Shown here piece after piece: positions 10,701 to 23,400 of a stretch of 64,000 bases of DNA (the stretch's first letter is position 1; every line of letters starts with the position of its first letter). Where the stretch lies: NCBI RefSeq assembly GCF_020382885.2, contig NC_058498.1, positions 20,365,001 through 20,429,000 on the forward strand, read 5' to 3'. The translations under genes and the position numbers were made by a program. The notes beneath the pieces are model-generated. The model saw only the letters and a program-made list of their open reading frames with translations. It made no database searches and was not told where the DNA came from. The DNA is from Scatophagus argus (taxonomy: Eukaryota; Chordata; Actinopteri; Scatophagidae).

Positions 10701-13700
10701 CCTTTTCTAAGAGCAGGATGACTTTTATCACAACATGTGCTTTGTAGTGTGTGGCAACCTTTTTATTGGGCTGACATGTTTGCAAGCTTGGATACAGTCA
10801 GGTGGTGAGAACTGTTAACTTTTTGTCAGTTATGTCCTGAGTTTTACATGTTTTAAATGCTAAATGTCTCCTTTATGCGCTTAATTTTTTTGTATGAAAC
10901 CCAGTGAGTAGGTTCTTCAGATTTCTTGTGATTTCCATTCTCTTTCTCTAAAGCATGCTTATGGAATTCTCTGCGCTCCAGCATCAAACTCAGCTTCTGG
11001 AAGGGCATGTGCATTGATTTCCCTCTGCTCTGACTGGAAGCAGTCCTTGTTCCGGTTTAAGAGGACACTAATCTCCACACCTAGCCTTCTGCTCTCTCCC
11101 AGATCAACATTTTGACAAAGCCAGTGTAATCTCTGTCTTACATCACTGTTCTCTACACATGCCCCTTTTGGAAGCTGAGTTTGATAATTCTTAACTCTGT
11201 CGTAGCATTTCTCATGTAGTGCCACCTAACCTCAACACCCTAACCATGCAAATATCCATCTGTTGCAGGCTGCGCCCTCTGACCCCGACACTGACGGGGT
11301 GGCTCTAGGTCACCGGTCTAAGTTTCCAATCCCTAACATCCCCTCCACCCTGGACAAGCAGACTAACTGGTCTAAAGCCCTGCCGCTGCCCACCCCAGAA
11401 GAGAGAATGAAAAGCAATTCCCAAGTCATCAACTCATGTGTCATCCCCATTAATGTGACTGGTAAATTGAAAGCTTTCATGTCTGAATCTGTTTATTGTG
11501 ACAGGACGGAGCTGTGGAGTAGATTTCTTAAACTTCTTTGTCAGTCTGTCCCTCAGCAGTGCTATTTTTCTGTAGCTTTTGCTACTTATGACATTTTGGG
11601 AAATAAATATCTTTGCTTTCTTGCTTACAGTTAGATTACAGTTAGAAGACTGATCACACCTTAATGTCTGTTTGTTAAGTTTGAGTCTAAGCCTCAGGAG
11701 AAGATTAGTTTAGCTTAACATGAAGACTAGAAGCAGAGGGAAACAGCTGCCTCTTTACAAAAGGATAAAAAAAAGTCTACCAGTACCTCTTAAATTTAGT
11801 AATTAACATGTTAATTGTGTTTGTATATTTAAAAAGCTGAAGAGCACTGCAGCACAGTGGCTCAGTGGTTTCAGTGGTCTGCTCTTGTCGCTTCACAACA
11901 GGAAAGTCCTGCGTTCAGCTCCCGGCTGGGGCAGGGCCTCTCTGTGTGGAGCTCGCATGTTCTCCGTGTGCTTGTGTGGGTTTGCAACGGTTTCAAAATG
12001 TCATCATGCATGTTAGGTTAATTCTCAAGGTCTGGAGTTGGTCCCCAGGTGCCCCACAGTGCCTACCCACTGTCCCCCAGGGATATGTCAAATGCATCCC
12101 GGTGTTGTACTTGGTGTTCGTTTTTTAAGAAGGCAGGGAAGTCGTTACACCAGAAAAGCAAAAGGTTACAGTACCTCACTCCTGATAAAACCCCTACCTG
12201 ACAGACCAGCTGTTTTCCTCTGTCTCCAGTCATAATTTCCAAAATGTCAGCGTATTCTTTTAACATTTCCTGTTGCTGTTTAAAAAGAAACGAGTCGCCG
12301 TGTGTCTTGAGGCATTACCGCTCTCATTGCTGGTTTTTTTTTTCACGCTTCTCATTAACACTGTACGGCTGTTGTGCACCATTTACTTTCCTCACATTAC
12401 AAAAAAGCCGGACAGAAGGCAAGAAATTTGGAAATTCTGCACTTAATTACAAAACCTCATCATTATCAAAAGCATTAATGTTGCCACGAAGCATGACATG
12501 TTCAAGTCATGCTTTGTGCCTCTTTAACTTTCTTTTCTCATGCTTCAACGCCTTGTGCATGTGACTGCAAGGCCAGATGCCGTGACGTGAATGCTAATTA
12601 GCTCTGTCCAAATTTGTTGAAAAGGCCTTCCCAATGTTATGTACTCTCGCTCACAGTGACTCAAAAGAAGAGTTGTATGCCAACACTGGCTGAGTCAAGG
12701 ACAGTTCAGGGAAAAATGCACATTGTAAGCAAAGTCCAGAGACTGCTATGGTGCTGAAAGGCCTGACCTGCTATCACATGATAGTCAGAATGTATGGGGA
12801 GGGAGAGGCAGGAAGACAGACGGGGAACACAGGCAGAAAGCAGGATTTACTGTGGTTGGGGTTCCTTTTTTTGCAAGTTTTGAAATACAGTTTACCATTT
12901 TTTTTATTCCTTTACTTTGTAATCTGACCCTTCAGCAGTTAAATTGAGTAGTAAAAGTTTGTCTTACTGTGTTGTTGAGCTCCATCAGATAACTGTCCTC
13001 TACTCTCCTGGATGCTATGTTATGTTGAATTTCCAATTTTAGTTCGGCTGAGTATTACAGATTTTTTTTTTTTCCGAGATGGCGTGAGAGTCAAAGAAGG
13101 AATCGCTGCAGTTGCCACTGAACAAAGATTCCTCAGATTTCCCATCTCCTTTGCAGGGGTTGGCTTTGACAGAGATGCTAGTGTGCGCTGCTCGCTCGTT
13201 CACTCGCAGTCTGTGCTTCAGAGAAGGAGGAAGCTGAGGAGACGGAGGACTGTTGCCGGTGTTCCCAGACAGGTGCACCAAGATTTAGGTATGTAACTTA
13301 TTTTGATTTGTGCTGTCAGTCACAAACATGCAATGATGTCTGAAATTCAATTTGAGCTGGTAATGTTTATGTTATGCACCATAATGTGTACCACAGTCTG
13401 TCACTTAAACAGAAAGATTTTGACACTATACTGTAACGTGATTTCAACCATTAAGGTTTAAATCACATGTTATAGTATGTTTCCATCCTAGAGACAGTGC
13501 TGCTAGTAGTAATACAATACAGCATATTATGGGTTAAAACCCGCTTTTGTTCACAGCAGAAGAAAAGCTGACAGATCAGCTTTATAATATGTCGACATTA
13601 ATATAAAAGGAGGCGTATTTTCAGTTTTAGTTTACTGTGTTTCTGAAGCTATTTTGGGGGCATTTTATGCTTTTATTAGCCAGACAGTAGTTGAAAGATG

Positions 13701-16700
13701 ACAGAAAATGGGGGGGGCGCGAGACAAGGAATGACATTCAACATAAGTTCCCAGCTGGACTTGAAAAGACAGATGTCGCGAGACATGGTCATCACCTTCC
13801 ACTACAAAAAAATGGTCTTTTTTATGTTTGTATTACTGTAACAGACATATGGTATAAAGAGCAATGAAGTGAGCTCACTTCAGTTTTAATCTAAAGTTGT
13901 ATTTGGGCCTGTTATTAATGCTTATGGGCCTTGCGTTCCTTTTTTCTCACAGACTCTGATGACTCTCCTGGCTCCAGAGAGCGGACAGTGATAGTCCATG
14001 CCAGTCCTGATATCACTCCCTCCAGTGAGGAGCTGGCCAGCCATCTCAGCACCAGAGATTCAGGTTGCCAGACAGAAGACTTTTTGATCTCAGGAGCGCC
14101 ATCTCGGAGGAGGATCAGGGCACAGAGAGGCCAGGGAATCACCCTCTCCCTTTCCCACTCTGCAGGCAACATCTTGTGTCTTCCGGACAGCGCTGACGCT
14201 ATGTTCAACACTGCTATGGGTGCACGCCTGCGCTCCCGAAGTCTGCCTCGAGACGGGAACCGGATGATAGACAATGGGCATAATGACAGCGATGATGAGG
14301 AGGTGCTTTCCCCCTTCAACACCGGGGACTTCCTGCCTGGACCTGGGGAGTTGATTCTGAAGGACGGAGAAGAGAGCACGGATGACCAGGCCATGTCCGA
14401 ACACCAGCTGGGCCTGAAGTTCAAACAGCTATCAGACAGTCCAGAGCGCAGCTGGATGGAGAGGACCAGATCCCAGCTGCCCAGGAAGGCCGACATGGGC
14501 AGCTGTGAGATCTCATCCAGTTCAGATACCTTCAGTAGTCCTGTTCACTCTGTCTCAGTGGCAGGGGTGCTGGGAAGCCAGGTGGACCATAAGGACGATC
14601 ATCAGTCCTCAAGTGGGAACTGGAGCGGGAGCAGCTCCACCTGCCCCTCACAGACCTCAGAAACAATCCCACCAGCAGCCTCTCCACCGCTGACAGGCTC
14701 CTCACACTGTGACTCTGAGCTCTCCCTGAACACTGCCACTCACAACAATGATGACCAGACCAGCTTCATGCTGGACCATTACCATGGCCTCAGGACTCAG
14801 CGGGCGGGCTCCTTCTCCTCCACAGCTATGGACATATTAGAGGAAGTAGGGGTCAGCACCCCAATAGAGGAGGAGTGGAATTACCCCCACCCGGACCCTC
14901 CGAGCTCACAGGACTTCAGCCCCGAGCCGAGTAGAGAGGCTGAGAGCAGCCTGGGCTGCCCCAGCTTCACCAGCATGGCCACCTGTGAGAGCAGCTACTC
15001 TGACAAACCTCTGTCGGAGAAAGCTGACACTGTCTCACACTACTCAGTAGACACTGAAGGCTACTACACCTCCATGCACTTTGACTGCGGTCTCAAAGGT
15101 AGCAAAAGCTTCACTTATAACTATGCAGACCCCAGCTCTGATTGTGGCTTGTCTGACTTAAGTGGTCACACGACTCTGGGGAGACGCTGCCTCTCTTTAA
15201 GAAAGCCAAAGGTGAAGCCGTCTCCGCCTAAGAGGAGTTCATCCTTAAGAAAAATATGCAGTGAGGGAAACATCCCTGATAAGAAAGAACCAAAGATTAC
15301 ATGCGGGCAGAAACTTCCACTGTCTTCCAAGGAGAGGAAACTGCAGCTGGCTTTGTCTGGCTCTCCAGGTCATTTAGAAAACTCCTCACTGTTCAGAGAG
15401 CCCCTTGTGGTCTGGGGGGTTGAGGGCTCGGCTGACCTACCTGACTTTGGTGTCTTTAGCTCCACAGATGCTCATTCCTTTAAGGATGAGGGGGTTGTAC
15501 AGTCAGACTATGCAGATCTGTGGCTCCTCAATGATTTAAAGTCTAACGATCCTTACCGATCTTTGTCAAACTCCAGTACAGCTACAGGTACAACTGTTAT
15601 TGAATGCATCAAGTCACAGGAAAGCTCTGAGTCCCAGACATCCCAGTCTGGCTCCAGAGCCACCACCCCCTCACTTCCATCGGTGGAGGGAGACTTCAAG
15701 CTAACGTCTCCTGAGAAGCTAGCAGCCTTGGCCAGCCCATCCAGTGGCTACTCCAGTCAGTCAGAAACCCCCACCTCCTCATTCCCATCCGCCTTCTTTC
15801 CTGGACCGCTGTCACCGTCCAGTGGGAAGAGGAAGCCCAAAGTCCCAGAGAGGAAGTCCTCTCTTTCATCGCTGTCACTGCAGTCGCTCTCCTGCAGGGA
15901 TGGACCAACCTCGAAGAGAGACCTGGAGCTGCCAATAATCCCTCCCTCACACCTCGACTTAAGTGCCCTTCAGAGTGTCAGCAACAAGGCCTCAGTTTAC
16001 AGGACCCAGATTCAAATGCTTCACCAAAACAAACAGAAAGCTGCAGTGTCAGCTAAACCTGTAGTGTCCCCTAACTCAGAGGTGTTTAACGCCCATCCAA
16101 TGGCCATCACACCCTCAGTGCTGCACTCAGTGCAGCTCCGATCCATCAGTAAAGATCATGAAGGAGGCCATGAGGACAAAACAGCTTCCAGACTCCAGTG
16201 TCCCACTGTCAGTTTAACTAGCACACTTTCCAGTAGTACATCCTTAGAGCTTAAGAATCCCCTGTTACACAACTCACATCAACATCACACATCCTCAAAA
16301 GGGTCATGTGAATCAATGTTTACCTCAAATGAAGAGCTTGCGAATGGAGAGGCAACATGTCAGAGTGAGACGAGAAGCAGTCAGGACAGAGAGGCTCCTT
16401 TAGAAGGTAGGACAGCATTGAGCCTGCAATCAGAACCTTTGTTAGACATCCATGAGAGTGCTACTGGTCATGAAGGAGAAACATGTAGAGAGTCAGTAGA
16501 AACGCCTATCAGTTCTGGAGACCGTAACTCCCAGTCAGAGCCTTTACAACAGCAAAGAGCTGAGCCGTCTGAAGAAGAAGAACTGTGCGAGATAAGACCA
16601 AGTCCTCCTGTCTTTGTTCAGCACAGCTCACCCAAGAGATCCAGCAGTCTTGATAAAGTGCCTGTCACAGACGGCCAATCAGAGACGCCGCAAGGGAATT

Positions 16701-17937
16701 CAGTGGAATATGATTCAACAACTGAAAGTGGTTCTCAGGACATCAAGGAGGAGTCCACAGCCGAGACAGAGGATGACTTCACTAAAGGTAGATTGTCACT
16801 GTCTTTATCATGTTGCATTCGGTATCAATCATCATGTAGAGCAGAGGTTAGCAACATCCCTCCTGAAAACAAGGCTTCAATCCTGTTTCTCTAAAATACT
16901 AATCGTTCATTACTAAAGAAAGAACTATCAAAGTGCAAAAGCAAATCCATGTATTATTTATTTGGTTTAACACGTAACGAAAGAGCTGATCTGCTTCCTC
17001 AGCAACAGACCGTTTCTGGTCCTTTATAGTCATTTATTCAGAAAACAGACAGATATTCCAGTAAGCAGTATGTTCAAACATTGACTGGTTTCTGTCAACA
17101 GACTCTACACCCAGTGATAATGCAGTGTCCCCTCTGAGTGATGAGCCAAGGCTGGAGGATGACAGTGTGTTTCTGTCACCCACCAAAGCTCGCACCACAG
17201 AGGATTTGTTTGCTATGATACACAGGTAAGCAGTCCGGATAGCAGCATCTTTATGTTTGTTGAGATTTTACGGGGATTCTTAACTGGATTTCTTTATGTT
17301 CAGGTCCAAAAGGAAAGTGCTGGGCAGGAAGGATTCCACTGAGCTGAGTGTGAGGAACCGTCTCAATGCTGCAGCAGGGAACACTCCTCCTAACAGCACC
17401 GTGAGCTCCCCAGTCTCGCTGGTATCACCACCCTCCTCCGCCATCACCCCACCAGGCCTGCAGAGAGTCACCGGACCCATCTACAGGAACGCAAAGAAGT
17501 CCAGCACCTCCAACGAGGAGTTTAAACTGCTGCTGCTTAAGAAGGGCAGCCGCTCGGACTCAAGTTACCGTATGTCTGCTACTGAGATCCTCAAGAGCCC
17601 TATCACTCCCAAATCTCCTGGAGATTCCCTGATGGAGTCACCCAGACAGCCTGAAGAGCCCTCCTCCCCCCTGCAACAACAGCAACATCCGTCAGGACCA
17701 GATCAGGTCTCCAGCCCCTACCCCAAGGCCAACACTGAGGGCTTCTCCCCAAAATCCTTTCATACACCTGCTGCTTCCCGGCAGGGCCGCTCCAGAATCC
17801 CTCCGCCCGCCAACAGCAGCCGCTATGGCATGCGCAGCAGACTGTACTCTGCGCCTATGCAGGCGATCTCGGAGGGCGAGACAGAGAACTCAGACGGAAG
17901 TCCTCATGATGACCGCTCATCACAGGGTTCCACATAG
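7570..17937 (+). CDS. nhs: nhs, Nance-Horan syndrome protein, exons 2 to last (5'-partial)
   Basis: NHS regulates actin remodelling and cell morphology at the periphery through a WAVE-homology domain; that domain is encoded by exon 1, which is upstream of this window. Exons read here: 7570-7722, 8589-8719, 9422-9484 (cassette), 11269-11461, 13157-13288, 13953-16787, 17102-17225, 17304-17937. Phases agree at every junction, and 2 bases plus 1,421 codons end at TAG 17935-17937. Landmarks recalled from human NHS occur in order: [20 protein letters not shown], the basic RRRKLRRRR stretch, [67 protein letters not shown], and the acidic serine-rich C-terminus after [14 protein letters not shown]. 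The protein looks largely disordered and serine/proline-rich, as in the family. NHSL1 and NHSL2 are less likely given the neighbours rai2, scml2 and cdkl5. Teleosts may keep nhsa and nhsb copies; which one this is cannot be told here. Confidence 0.95.
7723..8588 (+). other. nhs: nhs intron
   Basis: Plain GT-AG intron between phase-1 exons. Nothing else recognised. Confidence 0.9.
8589..8719 (+). CDS. nhs: nhs coding exon
   Basis: 131 bp, acceptor TTGTTGCAG, donor ACG|GTGAGG, phase 1 in and phase 0 out. Encodes an arginine-rich start ([16 protein letters not shown]) and a proline-rich stretch ([12 protein letters not shown]), like human [20 protein letters not shown]. The end, RAINLTT, is at the variable junction where the cassette exon can enter. 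Confidence 0.9.
8720..9421 (+). other. nhs: nhs intron before the cassette exon
   Basis: Contains a short AT microsatellite near 8941-8961 and several poly-T runs. The acceptor region is T-rich and ends AATTCAG. Confidence 0.85.
9422..9484 (+). CDS. nhs: nhs 63-bp cassette exon (21 residues)
   Basis: Acceptor TGTAATTCAG, donor AAG|GTAGTG, phase 0 on both sides, so it can be included or skipped without changing frame. It encodes [20 protein letters not shown] plus a lysine. From memory, human NHS has 1,630- and 1,651-residue isoforms differing by exactly 21 residues, which fits this exon. It lies where human NHS is spliced between the proline-rich exon and the [15 protein letters not shown] exon. 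Confidence 0.8.
9485..11268 (+). other. nhs: nhs intron after the cassette exon
   Basis: Begins with a CCCT-rich repeat at 9492-9530. A candidate cryptic exon at 10165-10370 is described in the findings. Nothing else recognised. Confidence 0.85.
9492..9530. repeat. (CCCT)n pyrimidine repeat beside the cassette-exon donor
   Basis: Tandem CCCT/CTCT units begin eight bases after the donor of the 63-bp nhs exon. Confidence 0.95.
11269..11461 (+). CDS. nhs: nhs coding exon with [20 protein letters not shown]
   Basis: 193 bp, acceptor TCTGTTGCAG, donor ACTG|GTAAAT, phase 0 in and phase 1 out. It carries the best conserved NHS-family block, [20 protein letters not shown], followed by [12 protein letters not shown] (human ISSCIIPINVTG). 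Confidence 0.95.
11705..11833. mobile_element. Partial fish short-TIR element
   Basis: Reads 'tagcttaacatgaagact', 'agggaaacagctgcc' and 'aattaacatgttaa' in order, the interior of the same element family as 5203-5610. Only the left half remains. Confidence 0.55.
11849..12070 (+). repeat. Common fish interspersed repeat (GTGGCTCAGTGG...CTGTGTGGAGCTCGCATGTTC)
   Basis: The start GCACAGTGGCTCAGTGG, the block TCCTGCGTTCAGCTCCCGGC and the block CTGTGTGGAGCTCGCATGTT follow the order of a very frequent fish repeat that has tRNA-like A- and B-box motifs in its first 80 bases. The tail has CATGCATGTTAGGTTAA. Superfamily not assigned. Confidence 0.65.
13157..13288 (+). CDS. nhs: nhs coding exon with basic RRRKLRRRR stretch
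   Basis: 132 bp, acceptor CCTTTGCAG, donor TTAG|GTATGT, phase 1 in and out. Encodes [20 protein letters not shown] then [14 protein letters not shown], nearly identical to human [20 protein letters not shown]. The arginine-rich part is a likely nuclear localisation signal. Confidence 0.95.
13651..13780 (-). mobile_element. tRNA-like SINE fragment (minus strand)
   Basis: GGGGGCATTTTATGCTTTTA, the purine-rich middle and GTTCCCAGCTGGACTTGAA follow a common fish SINE read in reverse; the last block is a decayed reverse-complement tRNA B box. It sits about 170 bp before the large nhs exon. Confidence 0.55.
13953..16787 (+). CDS. nhs: nhs large exon (945 codons)
   Basis: 2,835 bp, acceptor TTTCTCACAG, donor AAAG|GTAGAT, phase 1 in and out. 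This is the giant exon of the gene, encoding the serine-rich middle: [121 protein letters not shown] and [17 protein letters not shown]. All of these match human NHS in order. The last third (after about 16100) is less conserved, as in other vertebrates. The open frame runs past the donor to a stop at 16894, which is intronic read-through. Confidence 0.96.
17102..17225 (+). CDS. nhs: nhs coding exon with [11 protein letters not shown]
   Basis: 124 bp, acceptor GTCAACAG, donor ACAG|GTAAGC, phase 1 in and phase 2 out. Encodes [20 protein letters not shown] and [13 protein letters not shown]; human has [15 protein letters not shown]. Confidence 0.95.
17304..17937 (+). CDS. nhs: nhs last coding exon
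   Basis: Acceptor TTATGTTCAG, phase 2 in, stop TAG 17935-17937. Encodes [19 protein letters not shown], the highly conserved [31 protein letters not shown], and the C-terminal [26 protein letters not shown]. The end differs from human by about one residue in the last twenty-five. Confidence 0.97.
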
Positions 17938-20430
17938 AAAACAGAGTCGAACAGAGTCTAAAATTATTTTGTTAGTTTACGGTGAAAACAAATGGACCAG
18001 AATGAGTTATAATATATATGAGATGTGGTGAGTGTGGGAGTATTGATAATGTAGGGACAACCATTTTGTTAATAATCATACTAATTGTGGATGAGTTTCA
18101 TAGCTGTTTCCTTTGGGTTATTGCGTGGGTACTTTATACATACAGCATGTTTAAAAAAATATCATTATTATATAAACACTTGGCATTAGAAACAAGAACC
18201 AAATCTGCATTCTGTAGAAAAATATGATGAGTAGAAATGACAAGTGAAACATTATTCCAATACAGATCCACAGAAAAAAAAAGCTTTCATGGTTCTAAAA
18301 AACTATTTTTTGTTTATGTACAACACCCAACTTGTTGCCTTCCTTCAGCCCTACTACAATATATTAATGTTAAAATCAGATTTTATCTAAAAAAAAAAAA
18401 AGAAAATCTCTGACAGGTTTGATATTTTTATCAGCAGCTTGTAAAAATAGAGAAATATATTGGATTAACTGTATGTATTCTGTGAATACCTATGCAATTA
18501 GACACATAACATTGCATTTCATGAAGACAGTTATTTTGAAACCCCCTGAACTGAACATCGGTACAAACACTGTGTGAGAAACAGCAGTGGAAAACATGTG
18601 AAGCCTCAACACATTGATTCATATGGATGTTTTTTTACATATATATTTTACTCAGTCCTTTTAAAAGCATATATTGTAGATTGTGTCAAAGATAGATCAC
18701 TACAACATTTTAAAATTCTCATGCAATAAGAAGAGTTACTCGAGGTGAAACAGGAAATGTCAGAGCCCAGCACTGACTTGACAATCTTAGGAGACAAGAA
18801 GGGAGCAGGTGTAAACATGGGAGATGAAAAAGTGATCAAAAAGTCAGAGGTCGTGAAATAGGAAAGCTGTAAAGGAATAAGGAGGTCAGATGTTTTGGGG
18901 TTTTTTTTCTAAAAAAAAAAAAAGTAATAATGGAGATTTCTGGTTTGCTTGACGTGTTTATGAATTGTCGAAAGAGGCAAGTGGAAAGTGTTCAGGAGGA
19001 TCTAATATGCCTTATTTTACTCAGTAAGTGACAAAGCAGCTTGGGCCTCAGCAAGTTGATTGTTTTTGAGAGGTTTATGGGGTTTCGATGGAGGATGGAG
19101 AGTTAAATTTGGAGCCAGGTTGTGATGAAAAAAACAAGTTCTGGATTTAGAGATGTGGCATTTGCTGCTATTTTGTACCAAATGCTCCTCTTTTTTATTC
19201 CCCATCAAAATCTACCCTTCCACAAAATCTACCCTGCCACAGTTTCATATTTTCTGTGATGCAGCCATCTAAATATAATTATTTTTATAACTAACTAACT
19301 GACTAACTAAGATCTCTGGATGCTCCCTGATTTGGTTTACATCTCTAGATAACCTAAAAATGAAATCCTTGGTGGAAGTATGCAATGAATTGCTGGTATT
19401 ATTAATAACGTATTTTAGTCAGATAACTATTTTGTTTATAAGAGACAAATTTTAAATCTTATTTCAGACACTGGTTGCAGAGACAAATAGGAAAGCAACT
19501 CATTTATGTCATTAAAAGATGGCATGAACAGTCATAAGCTACTAGTGAGGTTTTAGTTGTAACCCTGGTTCTCCGAGTCTCACATATTCACCATAGGTAT
19601 ATGGTGTTTATTGCAGTGATGGTACTCATCCATTATGCAAACATGACACAGTCTGTGTAGCCATATTGCCCTATGGAAGACTGTTCTTCCCTATAGGTAC
19701 ACTGTAAATATCAACTTCATTTTGGCCTTAATGATACTCCATACTAATGCAATGTCATATAACAGGGTACACAATGGGTTATATCTGTGAACCTTCATTC
19801 CAACCTTTTTATTTCTTATTATATCTGTTTCATTTTTGCACTGATAAAGTGATGTTTGTGAAGTTTCATTGGTCTCTTGCTGTACCTGGTGAGATGTTTA
19901 TAGACCTTTACATGTTTCACTTTCCTTGGGTAATATTCTCACTCTGAGTACGCTTTAGGAGTGGAGTAGATGCTTCTGCCAAAGGCTCAAAAGTGCACAT
20001 GTTAGCGTCATCAAACTGTTTTTTCCTCTTGTTTACTTGACTGAACCATTTTTGAAAACATAGAGCCAACACTAAAGAAGAATTACAGTGTAACTTATGG
20101 TACTAGCTGCATTTCAATTCAGTTCAACCTCTGTATACTGTAGGTATCAGCTTTGTATTTGTTTTGTACAAATTTGTAAATACAATAATAACTTGGAATC
20201 GTCTCAAAGGTTGTTAAATTGTTTCTTCTGTAAGAAAGAAAAGTGTTTTCAAAGTTTACATTAATTTCAAACCTTTGTATATTTTTGAGATGTGGAACAC
20301 ATTGTCTTGTATTTATTTTTTAGTAAGCATTGTGGAAATCCCATAGTAAATCCTATTAAAGCCAAGTGCTACCACAACAGGCTGCTTCGCAAATGTGTAT
20401 AAAAAGACAAATAAATGTGACTGCTTTGAG
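17938..20430 (+). other. nhs: nhs 3' UTR (probable extent)
   Basis: AT-rich, no coding features, several A- and T-runs. Polyadenylation hexamers ATTAAA at 20355-20360 and AATAAA at 20410-20415 suggest an end near 20430. A further AATAAA at 21218-21223 could give a longer form. The extent is inferred from signals only. Confidence 0.5.
20410..20415 (+). terminator. nhs: nhs polyadenylation signal AATAAA (candidate)
   Basis: Canonical AATAAA followed within 30 bases by TG-rich and T-rich sequence; ATTAAA lies 55 bases upstream as an alternative. Confidence 0.45.
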
Positions 20431-23400
20431 AACGTCTCTCTGAATCAGTAGTGATATTAGCTGTTCATATTTTATTTTAAATATGAATATGAACAGGTTT
20501 TACTCTGACACACACCAAGACAGTATGGCATGAACACAATACACTATATCTCTGTGGTTGTGGTGGTATAAAAGTGGCTTTACACTTTACTAATATTTGT
20601 CTTTAAAAAAAATATTCAACACTTTATAAAATGTATTGCATTGATTAAACTATCCAACAGCATGTGAAATAGTTCACATTAGCTCCATCTCAGCAAGTTG
20701 CAAAAATGTATTACTTTTAGCAATAATAATACCTCTTACTTTAATACTAAAATACTTTTTGCAGATAATACTTACCTACTTATGAACATTTTCAACAGTG
20801 GACCTTGCTTGTGATAAAGTATTTTTATGATGTAGTTTTTCTACTTTTACTTCAGTAAATCATTTTCATACTACCTCAACTTGTGTATGGTTTGCATAAA
20901 TTAAGTGCTGTGTTCATGTGGCCGCAGTGTCATCTTTGTCTTCAGGAGGTGGCGCCATATCCAGCAACAAAACAAGACTGAAAATGAATTCGACATTGGT
21001 TTCACAGGATGGAGAAAGAAAACGATGAAGAAAAAAAACAAAGGAAACAATATAAATCATTTGTTTTTAAGAGTCTGTGTTTGAACAGATGAAAAAGTAT
21101 TTTATTTGAGTTTGAAAGACACTATAACATGTACTTAAACCAAATGTATGATATGTATAAAATATGTTTCACACTGACACTGATATCAAGCACATTTGTC
21201 TTTGTATTTTATGTAGAAATAAACACCGCTGAGGTTCTTAAGTGATATTTTGAGTAATAAAAAATGGCACAGCTACCACTGAGTTAAGATGACCACTAGG
21301 GGACATACTTCAGCTGAATCCGCTGAAGACTCTTCCCTGATTAATTCAATGCAAATTGAGAGTAAATTTAAATTAGGCCTCTTTGTGTCCTGACCAGAGA
21401 AAAAACACATCTGAGATTTTTTTTTAAATACATCTGAACAGGTTCAATTCTACACAAAAGAGTCAAAGCTTAGCTGTAGTTAATAGCATGTCATTTCTGC
21501 ATGTTTTATGTCACTTTCATGGTCATGTTCCAGCTCCAAAGTCAGTCTGAATTCTCTTTGTGGTTCTGGCTAATGTCAAAAAGGCCTGTGACGGACAAAA
21601 ACTCCTTGTTCTCAGTCGTTGCATGTCAGCTGAGTTGAAATGAAGAAAAAAAAAGGTAAACAAAGCCCGGGACTGTTTGGCACCCCAAGTGGGTACCCAT
21701 CAAAGGGCACAATGACCGTGAACCCTGACCTCAATTACCATTGGAGACAGGATGGCTTGGCATCAGTGGTAGGTGGTGCAGAAATCAAGTATTTTCATTG
21801 TCAAGAGAGATAGATGAGATGTATCACGATGTGTGCAATGTGGTCATATGGAGAGTAAAATGCAAAAAGGCTGATTTAAGATCAGTACCTAACCAAGTGC
21901 AAGTGACCACAAGCGTCGATAGTGGTTGACTACAGAAATGTCTTTCTTTCAGCGTTTGTCTTTGTGCCATACAGCAGGCTTTGTGTCATTATTTGCCCTC
22001 CAGCTCTCAACATTGTACACTGAATATTGTATAGGCCTTAAAAGCAAAAACCCGCCCAACATACTTTTATCATTGTCTGATTATGATGAACATGCACAAA
22101 AGACAAGCAAAGACCTTCAAAAGAACATACAAAACCTGTTGGTGCTGCACATGTAAGGGACCATCAGAAAATTATCAGGTGGATGGGGGAGTGGGAGTCA
22201 GAAGAGAGGGAGGGAAGTTTTTCTGGGAAAAGTGAGGGATGTTTTTATTTTTTTATATACACCATATGAATATTTTAATCTGACTTTCATTTGGCAGAGT
22301 CATTATATTACATTATTGCTTTGTGCACCGTTCAGCTCAGCCTTCTCTGTACAGGTGTTTTCAGACAGACACCAAAAACAAGTTCCGCCTCAAGTCGATT
22401 GTGCTAATTTGTGTCTCCTTGTGTTCTCCCTAAGCAGCCTCTGTACCATCTGTACAGATGTTAGCTATAATCTAGCCAGCAGCCGATGCTCTAATCGCGT
22501 GTGTGGTATGTGTGGTAGTGTACCTGTGTGTGTTTGTATTTAGCTGAGTTCAGAACTCACAAGAAACTGCTGTACTGTTATTTCCCTTGAGATTCTCCTC
22601 TTTTTCCTCTTGTCTCTAGACTTTAGTAAAGCTGATTTTTTACATTTTTCACTTAGTTTAAAACATTTTCAACTTGCTTGAAGAGTGTTTCCTTTTGACC
22701 CTCACTATCACATTCTGTTTGAGCACACAGTAACAGGGATTTATTTTCTACATCACAATCTGGCAGGTACATGTGCTGAGAAACACCATACACATGTATC
22801 TCATTGGCCTGTGCAGCCATTCCTTTATTCTCTGTCATAACAGGAAGCAGGCCTGCAGTGAAGTTAAATATTTCATAAACTTGGTAGGGGTGTAATGATC
22901 CAGACCAATGGATCAATGTAAGTATCATCAATGCAAAGTGAAAACACTGATCCTGGTGAGTTTGGTGTGGACAAACTTGAACTGGCCCACACAGAACCCT
23001 GACCTCAACCCCATCCAACACCTTTGGGATGAACTGGAACGGAGACTATGAGTCCTTTTGGTCCAACATCAGTGCCTGATCTCACAAATGCACTACTGCA
23101 TGAATGGGCAAAAATGATGTCATTAATGTCCCTGTCAGTGTAATGGTCAGGTGTCCTAATACCTTTGTCTATATGGTGTATATAATATTGCATAACTGAA
23201 ATCCTTCAGTATCCACAAAGGCCTTGCCCTTCACTGATTAAAACATTATGTGGATGTTCAAACACTCTATTAACTATTTGACTACTTTATTCAAAAATAA
23301 TAATGATCACAATAATATTGTGTCTGCATTTTTACCATTTGTTATGTTGTTATGTTTAGTCTGTCATAAATATGTTGTTTTCAAGAGAATGATTCTGACA

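Larger units (their letters stand above)
11462..13156 (+). other. nhs: nhs intron with two repeats
   Basis: Contains a partial short-TIR element and a fish interspersed repeat (listed). A GCTAATTAGC palindrome near 12592 is the only other motif noted. Confidence 0.85.

Noticed and set aside
10959..11225. 88-residue frame on the minus strand just before an nhs exon
   Set aside because: No recognisable domain; short frames of this size are expected by chance.
13915..14496. 193-residue antisense open frame across the nhs large exon
   Set aside because: It is a shadow of the conserved coding strand; the sense frame matches NHS residue by residue.
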